A DNA stretch of 64,000 nucleotides from Leptospiraceae bacterium (lineage in GTDB: Bacteria; Spirochaetota; Leptospiria; Leptospirales; Leptospiraceae). Of this stretch, positions 19,031 through 29,237 are shown piece after piece. The DNA lies in assembly GCA_022402465.1 (NCBI GenBank), contig JAKRSH010000043.1:186001-250000 (forward strand), read 5' to 3'. The translations under genes were made by a program, and so were the position numbers. Every line of letters begins with the position of its first letter. The first letter of the stretch is position 1. The notes under the pieces were generated by a model. The model was not told the origin of the DNA. It was given only the letters and a program-made list of their open reading frames with translations, and made no database searches.

Positions 19031-19606
19031 TTATTTTGGGAAATTGGGATCGTTTAAAAATTTTAAAATCCCATCCTTCAATAAGAAGTGATTTTCCATA
19101 GCAACCATATTGATAGCAGCAGGAATGATATAGATTCCTTTCCAAGAAAAATATCTATACTTATAAGAATCCTCTTCCGAGATTTTTTCTACATGACTTT
19201 CTTGGTGGCCTATGGCTTGCTTCCATGGTTTAAAAATATTCTCCAAGGAAGGATTGCAGTCTCCAAATTCTATTTCATCAGCAGATCGAACAATAATATC
19301 TGATAGCTTAGGAGGCAAGGCAGGTGCCTGGAAAAGATCTCGAATCATCGTTAACTCTTGTTCAATTTCGATTTGAGATACTTTAGGCAAAGGAAAGAGA
19401 TTTCCAAAACGAATAGCGAAAGGCAGGTAGGTTGCAAATTTCTGGTCATTGATCTGCATCCTTTGCAAAGCTTTTCTAATACTCAATCTAGCCACGTCAT
19501 TAGGGAAGTCTAGTTGCTCATCAATTAGATTTCGAGTCAGATTGATTGTATTCTGAGTCAGCTTGATTTTCTCTACCCAGAAAAGTTCTAATGTACTAGA
19601 TTTCAT
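19031..19606 (-). CDS. hypothetical protein
   Basis: A 191-residue protein with no family I recognise. There is no signal peptide or membrane segment. It is mostly helical in the first 130 residues (KLTQNTINLTRNLIDEQ, DVARLSIRKALQRMQINDQK) with an aromatic C-terminal part (YKYRYFSWKGIYIIPAAINM). It is convergent to queG across 83 bp and divergent from the next gene. I cannot suggest a function. Confidence 0.6.
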   Translation of the reverse strand: MKSSTLELFWVEKIKLTQNTINLTRNLIDEQLDFPNDVARLSIRKALQRMQINDQKFATYLPFAIRFGNLFPLPKVSQIEIEQELTMIRDLFQAPALPPKLSDIIVRSADEIEFGDCNPSLENIFKPWKQAIGHQESHVEKISEEDSYKYRYFSWKGIYIIPAAINMVAMENHFLLKDGILKFLNDPNFPK

Positions 19607-19716
19607 ACCTTATTTTCAATTTCTGATTGCACGTTCTTTTTTCAAGAAGGAAAAGATTTAAAATTTTCTGCTTGGTTGCTGATTTATAAGAAAGCTATAC
19701 ACATTGAGGAGAATGT

Positions 19717-20115
19717 ATGGCCAAAGAAGAAAAGTGGAAAGAATTAGTAGAAAGAAAATCAGATTTTCAGCACATCCTAAGAGTATTGAATCGTTACTAC
19801 GAGAATAGAGAATTTAGTGCCCAACTAGGTGAGTCACACTTTTTTCGGAAAAAATTAACGGAAGAATCAGAAAACAACTTCAAAATTTTTATCAAGAAAT
19901 TTGGAAACTATGAATACCTCATTCACGCTGAAATCAATCCTAGCCTGCAATCCGTAGAAAAGGAAACATGGATCCATATTGATGGAATTTCGGAAGAAAG
20001 AGAACAATTAGAAAAACAAGGAATCACTGAACATCCTTTATTCTCCATTATTGGAGTAGGAGATTTATTCCAAGAAAGTACCAAAGATTCGAATAGAAAG
20101 GATCTACCAAAATAA
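19717..20115 (+). CDS. small hypothetical protein
   Basis: A 132-residue soluble, charged protein of unknown family. It starts at an ATG with a good ribosome site (GAGGAG). Upstream, TTGGTT and TATACA 18 bases apart could be a promoter giving a very short leader. The sequence alternates helix and strand (RVLNRYYENREFSAQLGESHF, then YEYLIHAEINPSL), with no catalytic motif. It is followed after 45 bp by a secreted protein gene on the same strand. Confidence 0.6.
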   Translation: MAKEEKWKELVERKSDFQHILRVLNRYYENREFSAQLGESHFFRKKLTEESENNFKIFIKKFGNYEYLIHAEINPSLQSVEKETWIHIDGISEEREQLEKQGITEHPLFSIIGVGDLFQESTKDSNRKDLPK

Positions 20116-20160
20116 AAATCTTCTTGCTCTTAGTTGATAAAAGTCCACTAATTGACTTGC

Positions 20161-21210
20161 ATGCGCTTCTGGATTTTGTTAGCTTTCCTTTTTTTGAGTC
20201 TCAGCATAAATGGCGATTCCATTCGAGGCAAAATCCATTATGATCCCAAGACAGAAGAAGGATATTTCCAAGGCTGGAATTACTCTTACCGAGATAAAGA
20301 TACCATAATATTTGTTACATTTTTAGTTAGTAACCTTGGACCAGGATCTCTCAATAATGGTGTAAGTTTGTACATACAATCTAAGAAGACAGGAACTTTT
20401 TATTCAACTCAGGAATTTGCTAGCCATGATTTAGAAGCTACTGCTGGAAGTTTTGGACAAAGATCTGGATTAAATCGTTTCTTTAAGAAAGACAATACTG
20501 TCACTATAGAAATTCGCTTGGAAAATGTTAGCCTAGATTTGAATTTCCAAGTAGCAAGGTTTCCTATTTTAGCTTTATCAAATGGTGATTTTTCCTTAGA
20601 TCCACACCTTGGTTTTCTTAGAGCAGATATTGGATTTGCAAGAGCTAAGGCAGTGGGTGAATTGAAATTCAAGGAACACATCATTCCCTTGAATGGACAA
20701 GGAAGCCTTGAACATTTGAATACAAATGTTGAAGTTTATAAATACAGCAAGAGTTGGGAAATTTTAAGAGCATATTCTAAAAATGGATGGAAGTTTTTTT
20801 ATGGAGGATTTACAGCCACGGATAATTTTCCTAAAAAATTCTTCAAACGTTATGCGATTCTCAATGAGAAGAACGAAATTATTTATTCTGGAAATGTAAA
20901 GCAGATCCAAGTTACTAAGTGGTTACCCAATGCTTTTTCAGGCTATGAAATTCCAGTGGAACAAGAATTGCAATTGGAAGAAAACGAACAGTGCAAGGTT
21001 CTTATCCAAGATTCAAAAAATTTGGGTGAGATCAATGTTCTTTCCAATATAAGTGTTGTTCTGCGACTCTTTGTTCGAATGTTTTTTGCGAAGCCTTATC
21101 AAATTCACAAAGAAACAAAAGTCGATTGGAATTGTAATCTTAATCCAGACTCAGAGGAGAACCTAAAGTTTAATAATGGGACTCATTCATACTACCTAAT
21201 TAACAGATAG
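20161..21210 (+). CDS. secreted beta-rich hypothetical protein (possibly lipocalin/CrtC-like)
   Basis: About 349 residues from ATG 20161 (an upstream TTG at 20152 adds three). Residues 1-17 form a signal peptide. The mature part is rich in beta strands, with motifs such as YFQGWNYSYRDKDTIIF and GWKFFYGGFTAT. The pairing of an early FQGWNY motif with repeated aromatic strands recalls the AttH/CrtC-like calycin folds, but the match is weak. It is convergent with, and overlaps by 15 bp, the MBL-fold gene. Its location is probably periplasm or outer surface. Confidence 0.55.
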   Translation: MRFWILLAFLFLSLSINGDSIRGKIHYDPKTEEGYFQGWNYSYRDKDTIIFVTFLVSNLGPGSLNNGVSLYIQSKKTGTFYSTQEFASHDLEATAGSFGQRSGLNRFFKKDNTVTIEIRLENVSLDLNFQVARFPILALSNGDFSLDPHLGFLRADIGFARAKAVGELKFKEHIIPLNGQGSLEHLNTNVEVYKYSKSWEILRAYSKNGWKFFYGGFTATDNFPKKFFKRYAILNEKNEIIYSGNVKQIQVTKWLPNAFSGYEIPVEQELQLEENEQCKVLIQDSKNLGEINVLSNISVVLRLFVRMFFAKPYQIHKETKVDWNCNLNPDSEENLKFNNGTHSYYLINR

Positions 21211-22140
21211 TTTAAGACCTTCATAAGCTATGATTATTTCAACCTTGTGTGCATTGCCTTTGATCTCATCTTCGATAATTTGCATTGCGACTTCATCCGT
21301 GTGGTCAGGTTCAAAATGCGTAAGCACAACCTTCTTTACTCCAAGGATCTCAGCGGCCCTAACTGCCATACTAACAGAAGTATGACCCCAACCTATCTTC
21401 TTTTCGGATTCTTCTGAGCTATACTGAGCATCGATAATAAGAATTTCACAATTCGTTAAATTCTTATTCCACTTCTGTATGGTTTCTAATTGATTTTCAC
21501 GTAATTCTACATCCGTACAGAATAAGACAGATTTATCTCCATTTGAAATTTGGTATCCTGTACAAGAACCAGGGTGCATAAGAGGAAATGGAGTTAAGGT
21601 ATATTCTTTTATTTGAATGGGTTCGTATTCTTCTAGACAATGAAAGTTTTTCTGAGATGCCATTGCAGATAAAGTGATAGGAAAATTTTCATCCCATTGT
21701 TGGCGCTCTAATCTTTCTTGGAGATTTTTGATGCAGGAATAAAAGTTAATATTCACCTTTGGTGAATAGGCTGGCTTAAAGAATGGCCAACCTTGGATAT
21801 GATCCCAATGAGTATGAGTCATAAAAATATTTAAATCTAGACCATCTGAAAAAGCTTTGGCAGCTAGAGAATTGCCCAGCTCGCGGATGCCAGTTCCCAT
21901 ATCAAAAATAAAATGATTCCCCTTAGTACTTGTAAAATCAAGGCAGGTTGTATTGCCTCCTATATTTCTTTGTAAAGTCGGAGCAAGAGAATCATACAAT
22001 TCTTCAAGGGAGATTTTATTTTTCTTTCCCTTCCACGTTTGGGAGGCATGCTCAAGGATGTGCATGACTTTTGCCTTGTATTCCCTAGCTGTAATTGGTG
22101 TGGGACAAGAACCACGAACTCCGTAAAAATTTATTTCCAT
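21196..22140 (-). CDS. MBL-fold metallohydrolase
   Basis: A 314-residue cytosolic metallo-beta-lactamase-fold enzyme. The N-terminus MEINFYGVRGSCPTP is the usual opening of this subfamily. The metal site is THTHWDHIQGWPFF (the HxHxDH motif); later ligands are in LMHPGSCTGYQI, LFCTDVEL and THFEPDHTDE. This group has phosphodiesterase-like members, but the substrate cannot be assigned. It is divergent from trmB across 53 bp and overlaps the convergent upstream gene by 15 bp. Confidence 0.9.
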   Translation of the reverse strand: MEINFYGVRGSCPTPITAREYKAKVMHILEHASQTWKGKKNKISLEELYDSLAPTLQRNIGGNTTCLDFTSTKGNHFIFDMGTGIRELGNSLAAKAFSDGLDLNIFMTHTHWDHIQGWPFFKPAYSPKVNINFYSCIKNLQERLERQQWDENFPITLSAMASQKNFHCLEEYEPIQIKEYTLTPFPLMHPGSCTGYQISNGDKSVLFCTDVELRENQLETIQKWNKNLTNCEILIIDAQYSSEESEKKIGWGHTSVSMAVRAAEILGVKKVVLTHFEPDHTDEVAMQIIEDEIKGNAHKVEIIIAYEGLKLSVN

Positions 22141-22193
22141 TGATAAATGAACTGCTTAAATCCTTTGATTTAATCCTATGGTAGATTATCGGG

Positions 22194-22853
22194 ATGTTGA
22201 ATGCAGAACTTAGGCAAAAACTTTGGAGCTTAGTAAGTAAAACGCATTCTAACTCATCACTGATTATTAGACCAGATAACAAACCCAGTCCGATTCCTCT
22301 CCATAATTATTTTGCAGGTAACATAGAACAGCATTTTCTAGAATTAGGTTCAGGATGGAGTGAGGTAGTCCTTAAATTAGCAGAAGAAAATGTAAACATG
22401 GGATTCATAGCCATGGAAAGAAAATGGAATCGCTTAAGAAGAGGATTTGAATTGGCTGAACAAAAGAATTTGCAGAATATTTTCTTCTCAGCAATTAATT
22501 TTCAATGGTTTCTAAGTGATATTTTTCCTGAAAATTCTTTTGACACTGTCCTTCTCAATTTTCCCGATCCCTGGCCCAAGAAGAAACATCATAAAAATCG
22601 ATCTATAGACCAGAATTTTCTTAAATCAGTATACAATATACTCAAACCTGGTGGCAAATTCCTATTTGCAACAGACCACTTCGGTTACGCAAGGTGGACA
22701 ATTCGGCATCTGAGGAAATTCAATCAATTTGAATCCACCTCCCAAGAGTACTGCTTTGAAAGACCTGCCCTACCCATTTCATCCTTTGAACAGGAAAAGA
22801 TGGATGAGGGCAAAAGAATTTTCTATTTAGAAAGATCTAAGCCTTGGCTATAA
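22194..22853 (+). CDS. trmB: tRNA (guanine-N7-)-methyltransferase
   Basis: Methylates G46 in the variable loop of tRNAs using SAM. The 219 residues fit the family. Visible motifs are the SAM site FLELGSGWSEVVLKLA, GFIAMERKWNRL, the family signature LLNFPDPWPKKKHHKNRS (with catalytic Asp and tRNA-contacting basics), and the final SSFEQEKMDEGKRIFYLE. The ribosome site is weak. Its 3' end overlaps the convergent TPR gene by 31 bp. Confidence 0.94.
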   Translation: MLNAELRQKLWSLVSKTHSNSSLIIRPDNKPSPIPLHNYFAGNIEQHFLELGSGWSEVVLKLAEENVNMGFIAMERKWNRLRRGFELAEQKNLQNIFFSAINFQWFLSDIFPENSFDTVLLNFPDPWPKKKHHKNRSIDQNFLKSVYNILKPGGKFLFATDHFGYARWTIRHLRKFNQFESTSQEYCFERPALPISSFEQEKMDEGKRIFYLERSKPWL

Positions 22854-25800
22854 AGTGTAGCTAAATCAGAATTCGAAGTATTCCAGTCAGTAGGAGCCTT
22901 GGTTTCGGCAAGTATGGCTCCTGAAGTATTATGAAATTTAACCTTGTTCAATCGATCCCAGGATATGTATCCTTTTTCTACAGGAAGAATGGAAAGCATA
23001 CCTTGGGCAAATGATAATTCTTTTGGTTTACCACCCTTCCATTCATAGAAGCTATCCTTAGATTTTAATAACACAATTCCAGATTCTACTTGAAATGAAT
23101 CTACAGCAAGACCCCATTTTCTAAAGACACCATCTTCAACATAGCCTTCTTTGGAAAGTAAATAGGGTTCGGAATTGATCCAAGCTACCTCACTGAGTTT
23201 AGCAGAGCCAAGATCTTTTGTATTTGCGAATTCAAGCTTAGAGTTTAGAATCTCATTTATGTTTCCTTCTTGGAAATGAAATTGTCCAGTATGATTCCAA
23301 ATTAAAAAACTCTCTGCATCAGGGGAAATATGAATAAAGAAATTCCCAGGAATAGATACTTCTTTCATAAGCTTCAAATCAGAGTCATACATTTTAATAA
23401 AAGTTTGCTTATCAAGCTGAGTTGCATAAACAATATTTCCTTCAGTTGGAAAGAAAGATACAAGCTGTCCGAGATTTGTTGATTGATTCTTAACGATCGC
23501 TAATTCTTGCCCAGACTCTATATCATACTTAGCAATGGAAGAAGAGTTTGCTGCATACAATCGTAGATCAGTTATTAAGGTATCAAATTTCTGCGTGCTT
23601 TCTGTTCGCCATTTTCTTGACTTAGTTCTAATATCTGTGGCAACCAAGGATGTTCCATAATTTGAAATCATTGCATCACCAACTAGCAGGGGTTTGGATA
23701 CTAGTTTGCCCAAGGTCTCATGAGATTGAAAGTAAAGTGGCTCACTTTGGAATGTATTGTTTTGGATCTTGCTTGTGAAGCTAGAAGATGGAAATTTTTC
23801 ATTCATTTCCCTTGCAACCAACTGCCAATTTTTCTTATCTTTCTTTGCCTCCAAAATTTTTAAATAAGCATACAAATAAGCTGGAGTACGCTCTATCTTT
23901 AAAGCTTTTAAGATATTTTTCTCAGCAGAATCAATTCTGCCCTCTTTGAAATCTAAATAGGAAAGTTGGTGGAAGCTTTCCGAAAACTCCGGGCTTTTCT
24001 GAGTCAATTCCTGGAAAACTTTTCTAGCTTCCTTATCCATATCTTGGTTAAAAAATAAAACTCCAATATTGAAGGACGCTATATCCAAACTAGGATCTTT
24101 GTCCATAGCTCGGTTGAATTCTTCCTTAGCTATTTTGTTGTCACCTTTACGGTAATAGGCGACACCCTTGGCAACATTGCCTGCGGGAAAATTATAATTG
24201 AGAACTAAAGACTTATCGAGATTCTCTACCGCCTTGTCATAACTCTTCCTAGACATCTCTATCAATCCAAGTTTGTAATAGCTATAGAAAGAAGTCGGAT
24301 TTTCTATGAGTAGATTGCGAAAACCTTTTTCAGCCTTGGCTGTATCTCCTTTGGAAAAGTAATAAGAATAAATTGCCTCACGAAAATCAGTGAAGCCTGT
24401 CTTCTCTTTTTTCGCTGAGGCTTCTAGCAGATTCAATGCCTTTTCTTCTTCTCCCATTCCCACATAACATTCAGCTACCTTCACCAAAAGAGTTGGTTTA
24501 TTTGTCTTTAGGTAGGCAGAATTATAAAGCTCAGATGCTTCTTTATAATTCTTTTGCTCATAATTCAAATTGGCTTTCTTAATGAGTGGTAGGATTTCAT
24601 CGAATTTTTTGTTTTCTAAGATTACCTTTTCTGTAGAAGCAATGCCTGGAAAATTCGGATCTTCTTTACTAGCTTTCTTGAGATAGGAAATAGCCTCCTC
24701 GTATTTTTCTTCAGAGTTTTTATCAACTGCAATTTTATAATAAAGAGAAGCTAGTCTGTAAGAGATTGCAGAATTATCTGGATATTGTTTCTTGAGAGAG
24801 AGATACGAAGACTCAGCAGCCTTGTTATCTCCTTCATCCTCTTTCAATCGTGCAACTAAAATCCCAGCAGTTGGATCGCCTTCTGTTAAAGAGTTCAGTT
24901 GACTGAGTGCCGCCTTTTCTTTTTTAGAATCTCTTCGGCTTGAATAAATTCGTATCAAACCTATCAATGCGGGAATGTTCTCAGAATCAAGGGAAAGTGC
25001 TTTCTGAAAGCTAGCTTCCGACTTAGAGATAAGACTTGAAACAAAATAAGATCTACCAAAAGCATTGTGAACCGCTGGTTCATTGGCATTCATTTTCAAG
25101 GATTGAGAGTACAACTTGTTCGCATCATTTATCTTGCCAGATGCAAGGAACTTATCCCCTTTTTCTATCAATTCAGATTGCTCACAAAATAATATAATCT
25201 TATTGTATTCCGGAGTAGATGCAGGATCTCTCTTGCTTAAGGATTGAAGTACTAATTTAGAATCATAAAATCTTTTGTCTTCCATCAATAGATAAGAAAG
25301 GTTCTTGTCACTTTCTACAAACTTAGGATTGATTTCACTAGCCCTTCGAAAACTTAAGGCTGCTGATTTCAGGTCACCTAATTTCCATTGTGCGAGACCT
25401 AATCGATTGAAAAGTCTCTCGGATTTTGGGAAAAATCCCAAACCTTTCTTGGCCCAATCTATGGAGTCTTTGTACCTTTTTTCTTTAAAATACAAGGCGG
25501 AATATGCCTCGTAGGCTGGTTGGTAATCCTCATTCAACCTTAAAGCCTTGTTCAAGCTTGCTTCTGCCTTGCGATAGTCTGGCTTGAGAATATAGGCATT
25601 TGCAAGAAAAACTAAGGGAGAAGGATTCTTACTATCTACTTCAGCAGCCTTAGTATACTCATTGACCGCTGTATCATAATCCTTGGCTGCCATTGCCTTA
25701 TTGCCGTTTTCAAGATAAGATGCAGTCTTTACAGTGGATTTGTTAGACTTCATAGAACTAGAATTAGGTGATTCTTTTTCCGCTAGGGCAAAATACTTCT

Positions 25801-26404
25801 CCGCATCAGGATAATTCTTTAATTTCATAGAAACATCACCCAATTGTGAATAGAGTTCTGCCTTCTGAGGAAAAGTATCTGGATTCAAACTTTGAAATGA
25901 GGCTAAGCTCTCACTGTATTTAGCGAGTGATTTTTCTTGGACTCCTTTTTTAAAAACATAAACGGGCTCATCAGGATAATTGGAAGCTAGCTCTTTATAA
26001 ATATCCAAGGCATCTTCTTCTTCCCCTAGAGTAGTTTTTACTAGGGCTAGAGTGATTAAGATTTGTTCATTCTTGGGTGCTATGGCTCGACCAGCTTCTA
26101 GATCATTTGCAGCTGCTTCATTCTTTCCAAGCTTTTGGTTACTAAGACCTGCTAAATAATATCCTTCCGAGGTAGGAAAGGTTTCAAAAGATTTCTGCGC
26201 TAATGCTAAAGCATCCTTATACTTCCCAACCTGGAATTCTTTATTTCCTTGGTTTACAATTTGTACGGCTTGCTTGTATTTCAATTTCTCAGCAGGGCTT
26301 AAATTGCTATGCGAATCAGTGGCTTGGGTGGCTTTGAATTCTCTACTCGCACAATTGGCATTTAGAAGTATAAGAGTGATTGCAAGTACAATAGTATGTT
26401 TCAT
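22823..26404 (-). CDS. giant TPR-repeat envelope lipoprotein with propeller-like C-terminus
   Basis: A 1193-residue exported protein. The N-terminus ILLNANCAS is a likely lipobox (Cys at about 19) in the permissive spirochaetal form. From about 45 to 850 it is almost wholly tetratricopeptide repeats, about twenty-two by eye, with typical W-L-G-Y/A-F-A-P positions. The last 330 residues alternate strands like a PQQ/WD propeller (about 880-1190). It may act as a scaffold or sensor in the periplasm or at the inner leaf of the outer membrane. Its ATG overlaps the stop of the PEGA lipoprotein gene (ATGA), so the two are coupled. Confidence 0.85.
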   Translation of the reverse strand: MKHTIVLAITLILLNANCASREFKATQATDSHSNLSPAEKLKYKQAVQIVNQGNKEFQVGKYKDALALAQKSFETFPTSEGYYLAGLSNQKLGKNEAAANDLEAGRAIAPKNEQILITLALVKTTLGEEEDALDIYKELASNYPDEPVYVFKKGVQEKSLAKYSESLASFQSLNPDTFPQKAELYSQLGDVSMKLKNYPDAEKYFALAEKESPNSSSMKSNKSTVKTASYLENGNKAMAAKDYDTAVNEYTKAAEVDSKNPSPLVFLANAYILKPDYRKAEASLNKALRLNEDYQPAYEAYSALYFKEKRYKDSIDWAKKGLGFFPKSERLFNRLGLAQWKLGDLKSAALSFRRASEINPKFVESDKNLSYLLMEDKRFYDSKLVLQSLSKRDPASTPEYNKIILFCEQSELIEKGDKFLASGKINDANKLYSQSLKMNANEPAVHNAFGRSYFVSSLISKSEASFQKALSLDSENIPALIGLIRIYSSRRDSKKEKAALSQLNSLTEGDPTAGILVARLKEDEGDNKAAESSYLSLKKQYPDNSAISYRLASLYYKIAVDKNSEEKYEEAISYLKKASKEDPNFPGIASTEKVILENKKFDEILPLIKKANLNYEQKNYKEASELYNSAYLKTNKPTLLVKVAECYVGMGEEEKALNLLEASAKKEKTGFTDFREAIYSYYFSKGDTAKAEKGFRNLLIENPTSFYSYYKLGLIEMSRKSYDKAVENLDKSLVLNYNFPAGNVAKGVAYYRKGDNKIAKEEFNRAMDKDPSLDIASFNIGVLFFNQDMDKEARKVFQELTQKSPEFSESFHQLSYLDFKEGRIDSAEKNILKALKIERTPAYLYAYLKILEAKKDKKNWQLVAREMNEKFPSSSFTSKIQNNTFQSEPLYFQSHETLGKLVSKPLLVGDAMISNYGTSLVATDIRTKSRKWRTESTQKFDTLITDLRLYAANSSSIAKYDIESGQELAIVKNQSTNLGQLVSFFPTEGNIVYATQLDKQTFIKMYDSDLKLMKEVSIPGNFFIHISPDAESFLIWNHTGQFHFQEGNINEILNSKLEFANTKDLGSAKLSEVAWINSEPYLLSKEGYVEDGVFRKWGLAVDSFQVESGIVLLKSKDSFYEWKGGKPKELSFAQGMLSILPVEKGYISWDRLNKVKFHNTSGAILAETKAPTDWNTSNSDLATLYSQGLDLSK

Positions 26405-28056
26405 TTTTTATCCCATTTGCTTTGAAATTTCACCAAATCTGGATAGGTGATTTTTAATTTGGAAAGAGGGCTACCATTGTAAAAGGCTTCTCCCCTAGTT
26501 AAGATAGCAAGACGCCACAATGGTCTTCCAGTGAATTTGGATTCATAGATCTTTCTATTTCCAAGATACCAATAAACCATGCCCTTAGCTAAATCCGTTT
26601 CTATAGCAAAGGGTCTTTCCTTTTCTGGATCATCTTTCTTAAATGTCCAGACTGCTATGCTTTTGGAGCGAGAACTTTTACCATTGAAGTGATAAAAAGA
26701 AACTTCTCTATCGTTCACTTCGTACGTATAAGCATCCTCTCCTATCTCAACCAGAAAACTAACTTTGCCCTTTGCATTTTCATTTGGATTTACAAAGCTT
26801 CCTTCAATTTCAAGATTATCCGTGAAGAAATATCCAGAATAGTAACCATAATCTCCTGGAACCAAGCGACTTGTAGTAGAAGAAAATAATAGAAATGGTT
26901 TGAAGCCAGGATTGAAACCTGTTCTACCAACAGTAGTCCAAAATTCTGATCTAGTATGTGTTAGTAGGTCATCAGCAAAATAAGGGAGAGTAACAACCTT
27001 CTTATCACGAGGATTCAAGCTAATTGAACCCTCCGAAAAAACCATTTCCTCCCCTTCCCACTCTCTGGTGTATTGGATAGAAAAATCACCAGGAGCAATC
27101 TCAGAAAGATATTGATTCGTCTGACCTTTCATTTCCCCATCAAAGATAACATTCAAGCCCTGAGGCACAGAGCCTATTCTTAAAGATGCAGTTGAAATAT
27201 CGTCTTCCCATTCTTGGTAAAAATTTCTTTCTTCCCCTGCTCTAACATGGATATAAAGTTTCTTAGGTTCAACTCCTGGCTTAGAGAATTGTACAGAATG
27301 GGGTCCATTCAAGATAGCTAATTTAGTTATCGGAGTATTGCCTATGGCCTTGCCATCCAAGGTAAGGACAGTATCCGAAGAGGAGGAATAAAATTGAACT
27401 GTCCCTTTCACAGATAGATCAAAAATTCCAGTCCACTCTCCATTGGATGCCTGTGTTGTGACCTTGGGATAAGTTGCAGAAGATGGACTTAGTGTGGAAA
27501 GTCTATCTCCAGTTTTTTGTATCTCCCATTTAAGAGATGGCTCAGAATTACCCCCTCCTATATTCCATGCAAAATCTACAGACCCATATTGCTTTTGGTT
27601 CACTGAATCCAAAACTGGAACATTCATTTTTATTTCAGATTCCTCTTGGGTAGCCTTAGGTTTCAAAATGACATCCACATCTTTAGATCGCAACCATGCG
27701 AAAAGATTTTGCTTGTCGGAATTTGTTTCTAATTCTTCAGGAAGAAGGAAAGAAGTAAAACCATCTTTGGCAAGGGAACGTTTGAGTTCTTCCAGTAAGA
27801 AATTTCTTATTCTTGGATCAAAATTTTCTTTGGTCAAACCAAGAGTTGAAATTGCAAGTGTTGCCTTGGATTTATTTTTCTTTCGAATGCGGTGGTCTGT
27901 GAGGTCAGTAAGCTCTTCTTGGATCTTAGGTTCATACCTAAGAAAAGCAGGTCTTTGCCTCTCTGTAGCCAAACCTTCTTGGAGTTGGATAGTGCTACAT
28001 GAGTAAGAAAAAGATACAATTAGTAAATATAGGATTCTATTTCTAAGAAAGGACAT
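26401..28056 (-). CDS. PEGA-domain lipoprotein
   Basis: A 551-residue lipoprotein: the signal peptide ends VSFSYSCS, giving a lipid-bearing Cys at about 20. Residues about 45-180 form an N-terminal mixed domain. A PEGA-like pair follows, one around 215-285 (VLTLDGKAIGNTPITKLAILNG) and a partial one around 290-345 (LRIGSVPQGLNVIFDGEMKGQT). The C-terminal 170 residues are a strand-rich jelly-roll, like concanavalin folds (SEFWTTVGRTGFNPGFKP, YTYEVNDREVSFYHFNG). It is 41 bp after the FecR gene and coupled to the TPR gene, so the three probably form one transcript. Confidence 0.8.
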   Translation of the reverse strand: MSFLRNRILYLLIVSFSYSCSTIQLQEGLATERQRPAFLRYEPKIQEELTDLTDHRIRKKNKSKATLAISTLGLTKENFDPRIRNFLLEELKRSLAKDGFTSFLLPEELETNSDKQNLFAWLRSKDVDVILKPKATQEESEIKMNVPVLDSVNQKQYGSVDFAWNIGGGNSEPSLKWEIQKTGDRLSTLSPSSATYPKVTTQASNGEWTGIFDLSVKGTVQFYSSSSDTVLTLDGKAIGNTPITKLAILNGPHSVQFSKPGVEPKKLYIHVRAGEERNFYQEWEDDISTASLRIGSVPQGLNVIFDGEMKGQTNQYLSEIAPGDFSIQYTREWEGEEMVFSEGSISLNPRDKKVVTLPYFADDLLTHTRSEFWTTVGRTGFNPGFKPFLLFSSTTSRLVPGDYGYYSGYFFTDNLEIEGSFVNPNENAKGKVSFLVEIGEDAYTYEVNDREVSFYHFNGKSSRSKSIAVWTFKKDDPEKERPFAIETDLAKGMVYWYLGNRKIYESKFTGRPLWRLAILTRGEAFYNGSPLSKLKITYPDLVKFQSKWDKK

Positions 28057-28097
28057 AGGGAGATAGTAATCCTCCTAGCATAGAATCAACGAAAAAA

Positions 28098-29021
28098 TTA
28101 AAAAGTTTCTTTTGGATCTAGTTTTAATTTTTCCTTAGAAATATCTTTCTTAAGATACTTGGTTTCATCTGCTTGCTTTGCAGTCTTCAAAATCTCATCA
28201 GAACTCTTGCTCGCTGCAGATTTTTGCAATTCAGATTTAGCATCTTCTAGACTTCCCGAGGAATCAAGTTCAGCAAGTTCACGAGAATTTTTCTTCAATT
28301 CGTCCACTAGGTTCTCGAAACCGCCAATTCTACTCTTATGAAAAACAATGGAACCCTTAAGTTCTTCTAAAGATTTTTCACCAAGAGGCTTGACTAGCTC
28401 TTGTTTTAATTTAGTGGAACCTGGAATTGTTACTTCAGAACCCTTGCCTAGAAAAACTTCTTCTGGGCTATCTACTCTATGAACAGCAACAGCTCCTTCT
28501 AATACAGAAACTTTTACAACACATTCTTCTTTGGCACAAGCCACTGTCTTTGCATTGCTATTAGGATTCTCAACACTAGTCATGAAAGATGTTCCACGCA
28601 CACCCGCAACTAAGGTTGGAGTTACAATATTGTAATTTTCATTTTTCTTTTCTTTCTTAACTACAGTAACTATCTTTCCATAATTGATATGGACATTGGT
28701 ATCAGAAACTTCAGAATCCCGTAAAAAAGAAGAAACCATAACTGAAGATTTCTTAGCAACTTTTACAAGACCAGATTCTCTTATGAGTATCTCAACATTT
28801 CCCGTTTCACCAGTAAGTATGACATCATCACTTGCAAGGGACATGCCAAGCTCTGGCTTAGTCTGAACATTCTTTCGAACTATCTTGGCATCACCTGAGA
28901 AAAATGTTATCTGGACAGATTGTTCAGATGGCCCTGTCTCTGTAGTAAGTTTATCTGATTTGCCACCACATGATATTGCTATGGATAAGCATAAAATTAG
29001 TATTAAATTGTATATTTTCAT
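28098..29021 (-). CDS. FecR-domain lipoprotein, LipL45-like
   Basis: A 307-residue lipoprotein. The signal peptide MKIYNLILILCLSIAISC ends in a lipobox with Cys at 18. A FecR domain spans about 35-200, with GDVILTGETG-type segments (LASDDVILTGETGNVEI), the hallmark VAGVRGTSFM, and GAVAVHRV. The C-terminal 100 residues are coiled and Lys/Ser/Glu-rich. LipL45 of Leptospira is a FecR-domain lipoprotein with this layout, but which paralogue this is cannot be told. A GGGAGAA ribosome site precedes the ATG, and the 216-bp AT-rich gap upstream probably holds its promoter. Confidence 0.82.
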   Translation of the reverse strand: MKIYNLILILCLSIAISCGGKSDKLTTETGPSEQSVQITFFSGDAKIVRKNVQTKPELGMSLASDDVILTGETGNVEILIRESGLVKVAKKSSVMVSSFLRDSEVSDTNVHINYGKIVTVVKKEKKNENYNIVTPTLVAGVRGTSFMTSVENPNSNAKTVACAKEECVVKVSVLEGAVAVHRVDSPEEVFLGKGSEVTIPGSTKLKQELVKPLGEKSLEELKGSIVFHKSRIGGFENLVDELKKNSRELAELDSSGSLEDAKSELQKSAASKSSDEILKTAKQADETKYLKKDISKEKLKLDPKETF

Positions 29022-29237
29022 AAAAATTCTCCCGATTTATAACACTTTACACTTATAATAACACAATTCCAAGTGATTTTTTGCATTAAAATCTTTTTTA
29101 TTGGTGTTCTTTTTTAAAATGAATACAAAGAGAAACTCTATTCTTCAATTGCTTACTTTATAAATAAGAAATTTATTATCAATGATCCATCTCAGTGATT
29201 GCTTTAATTCTATCACTTTGAACAATCAAAGTATAAA

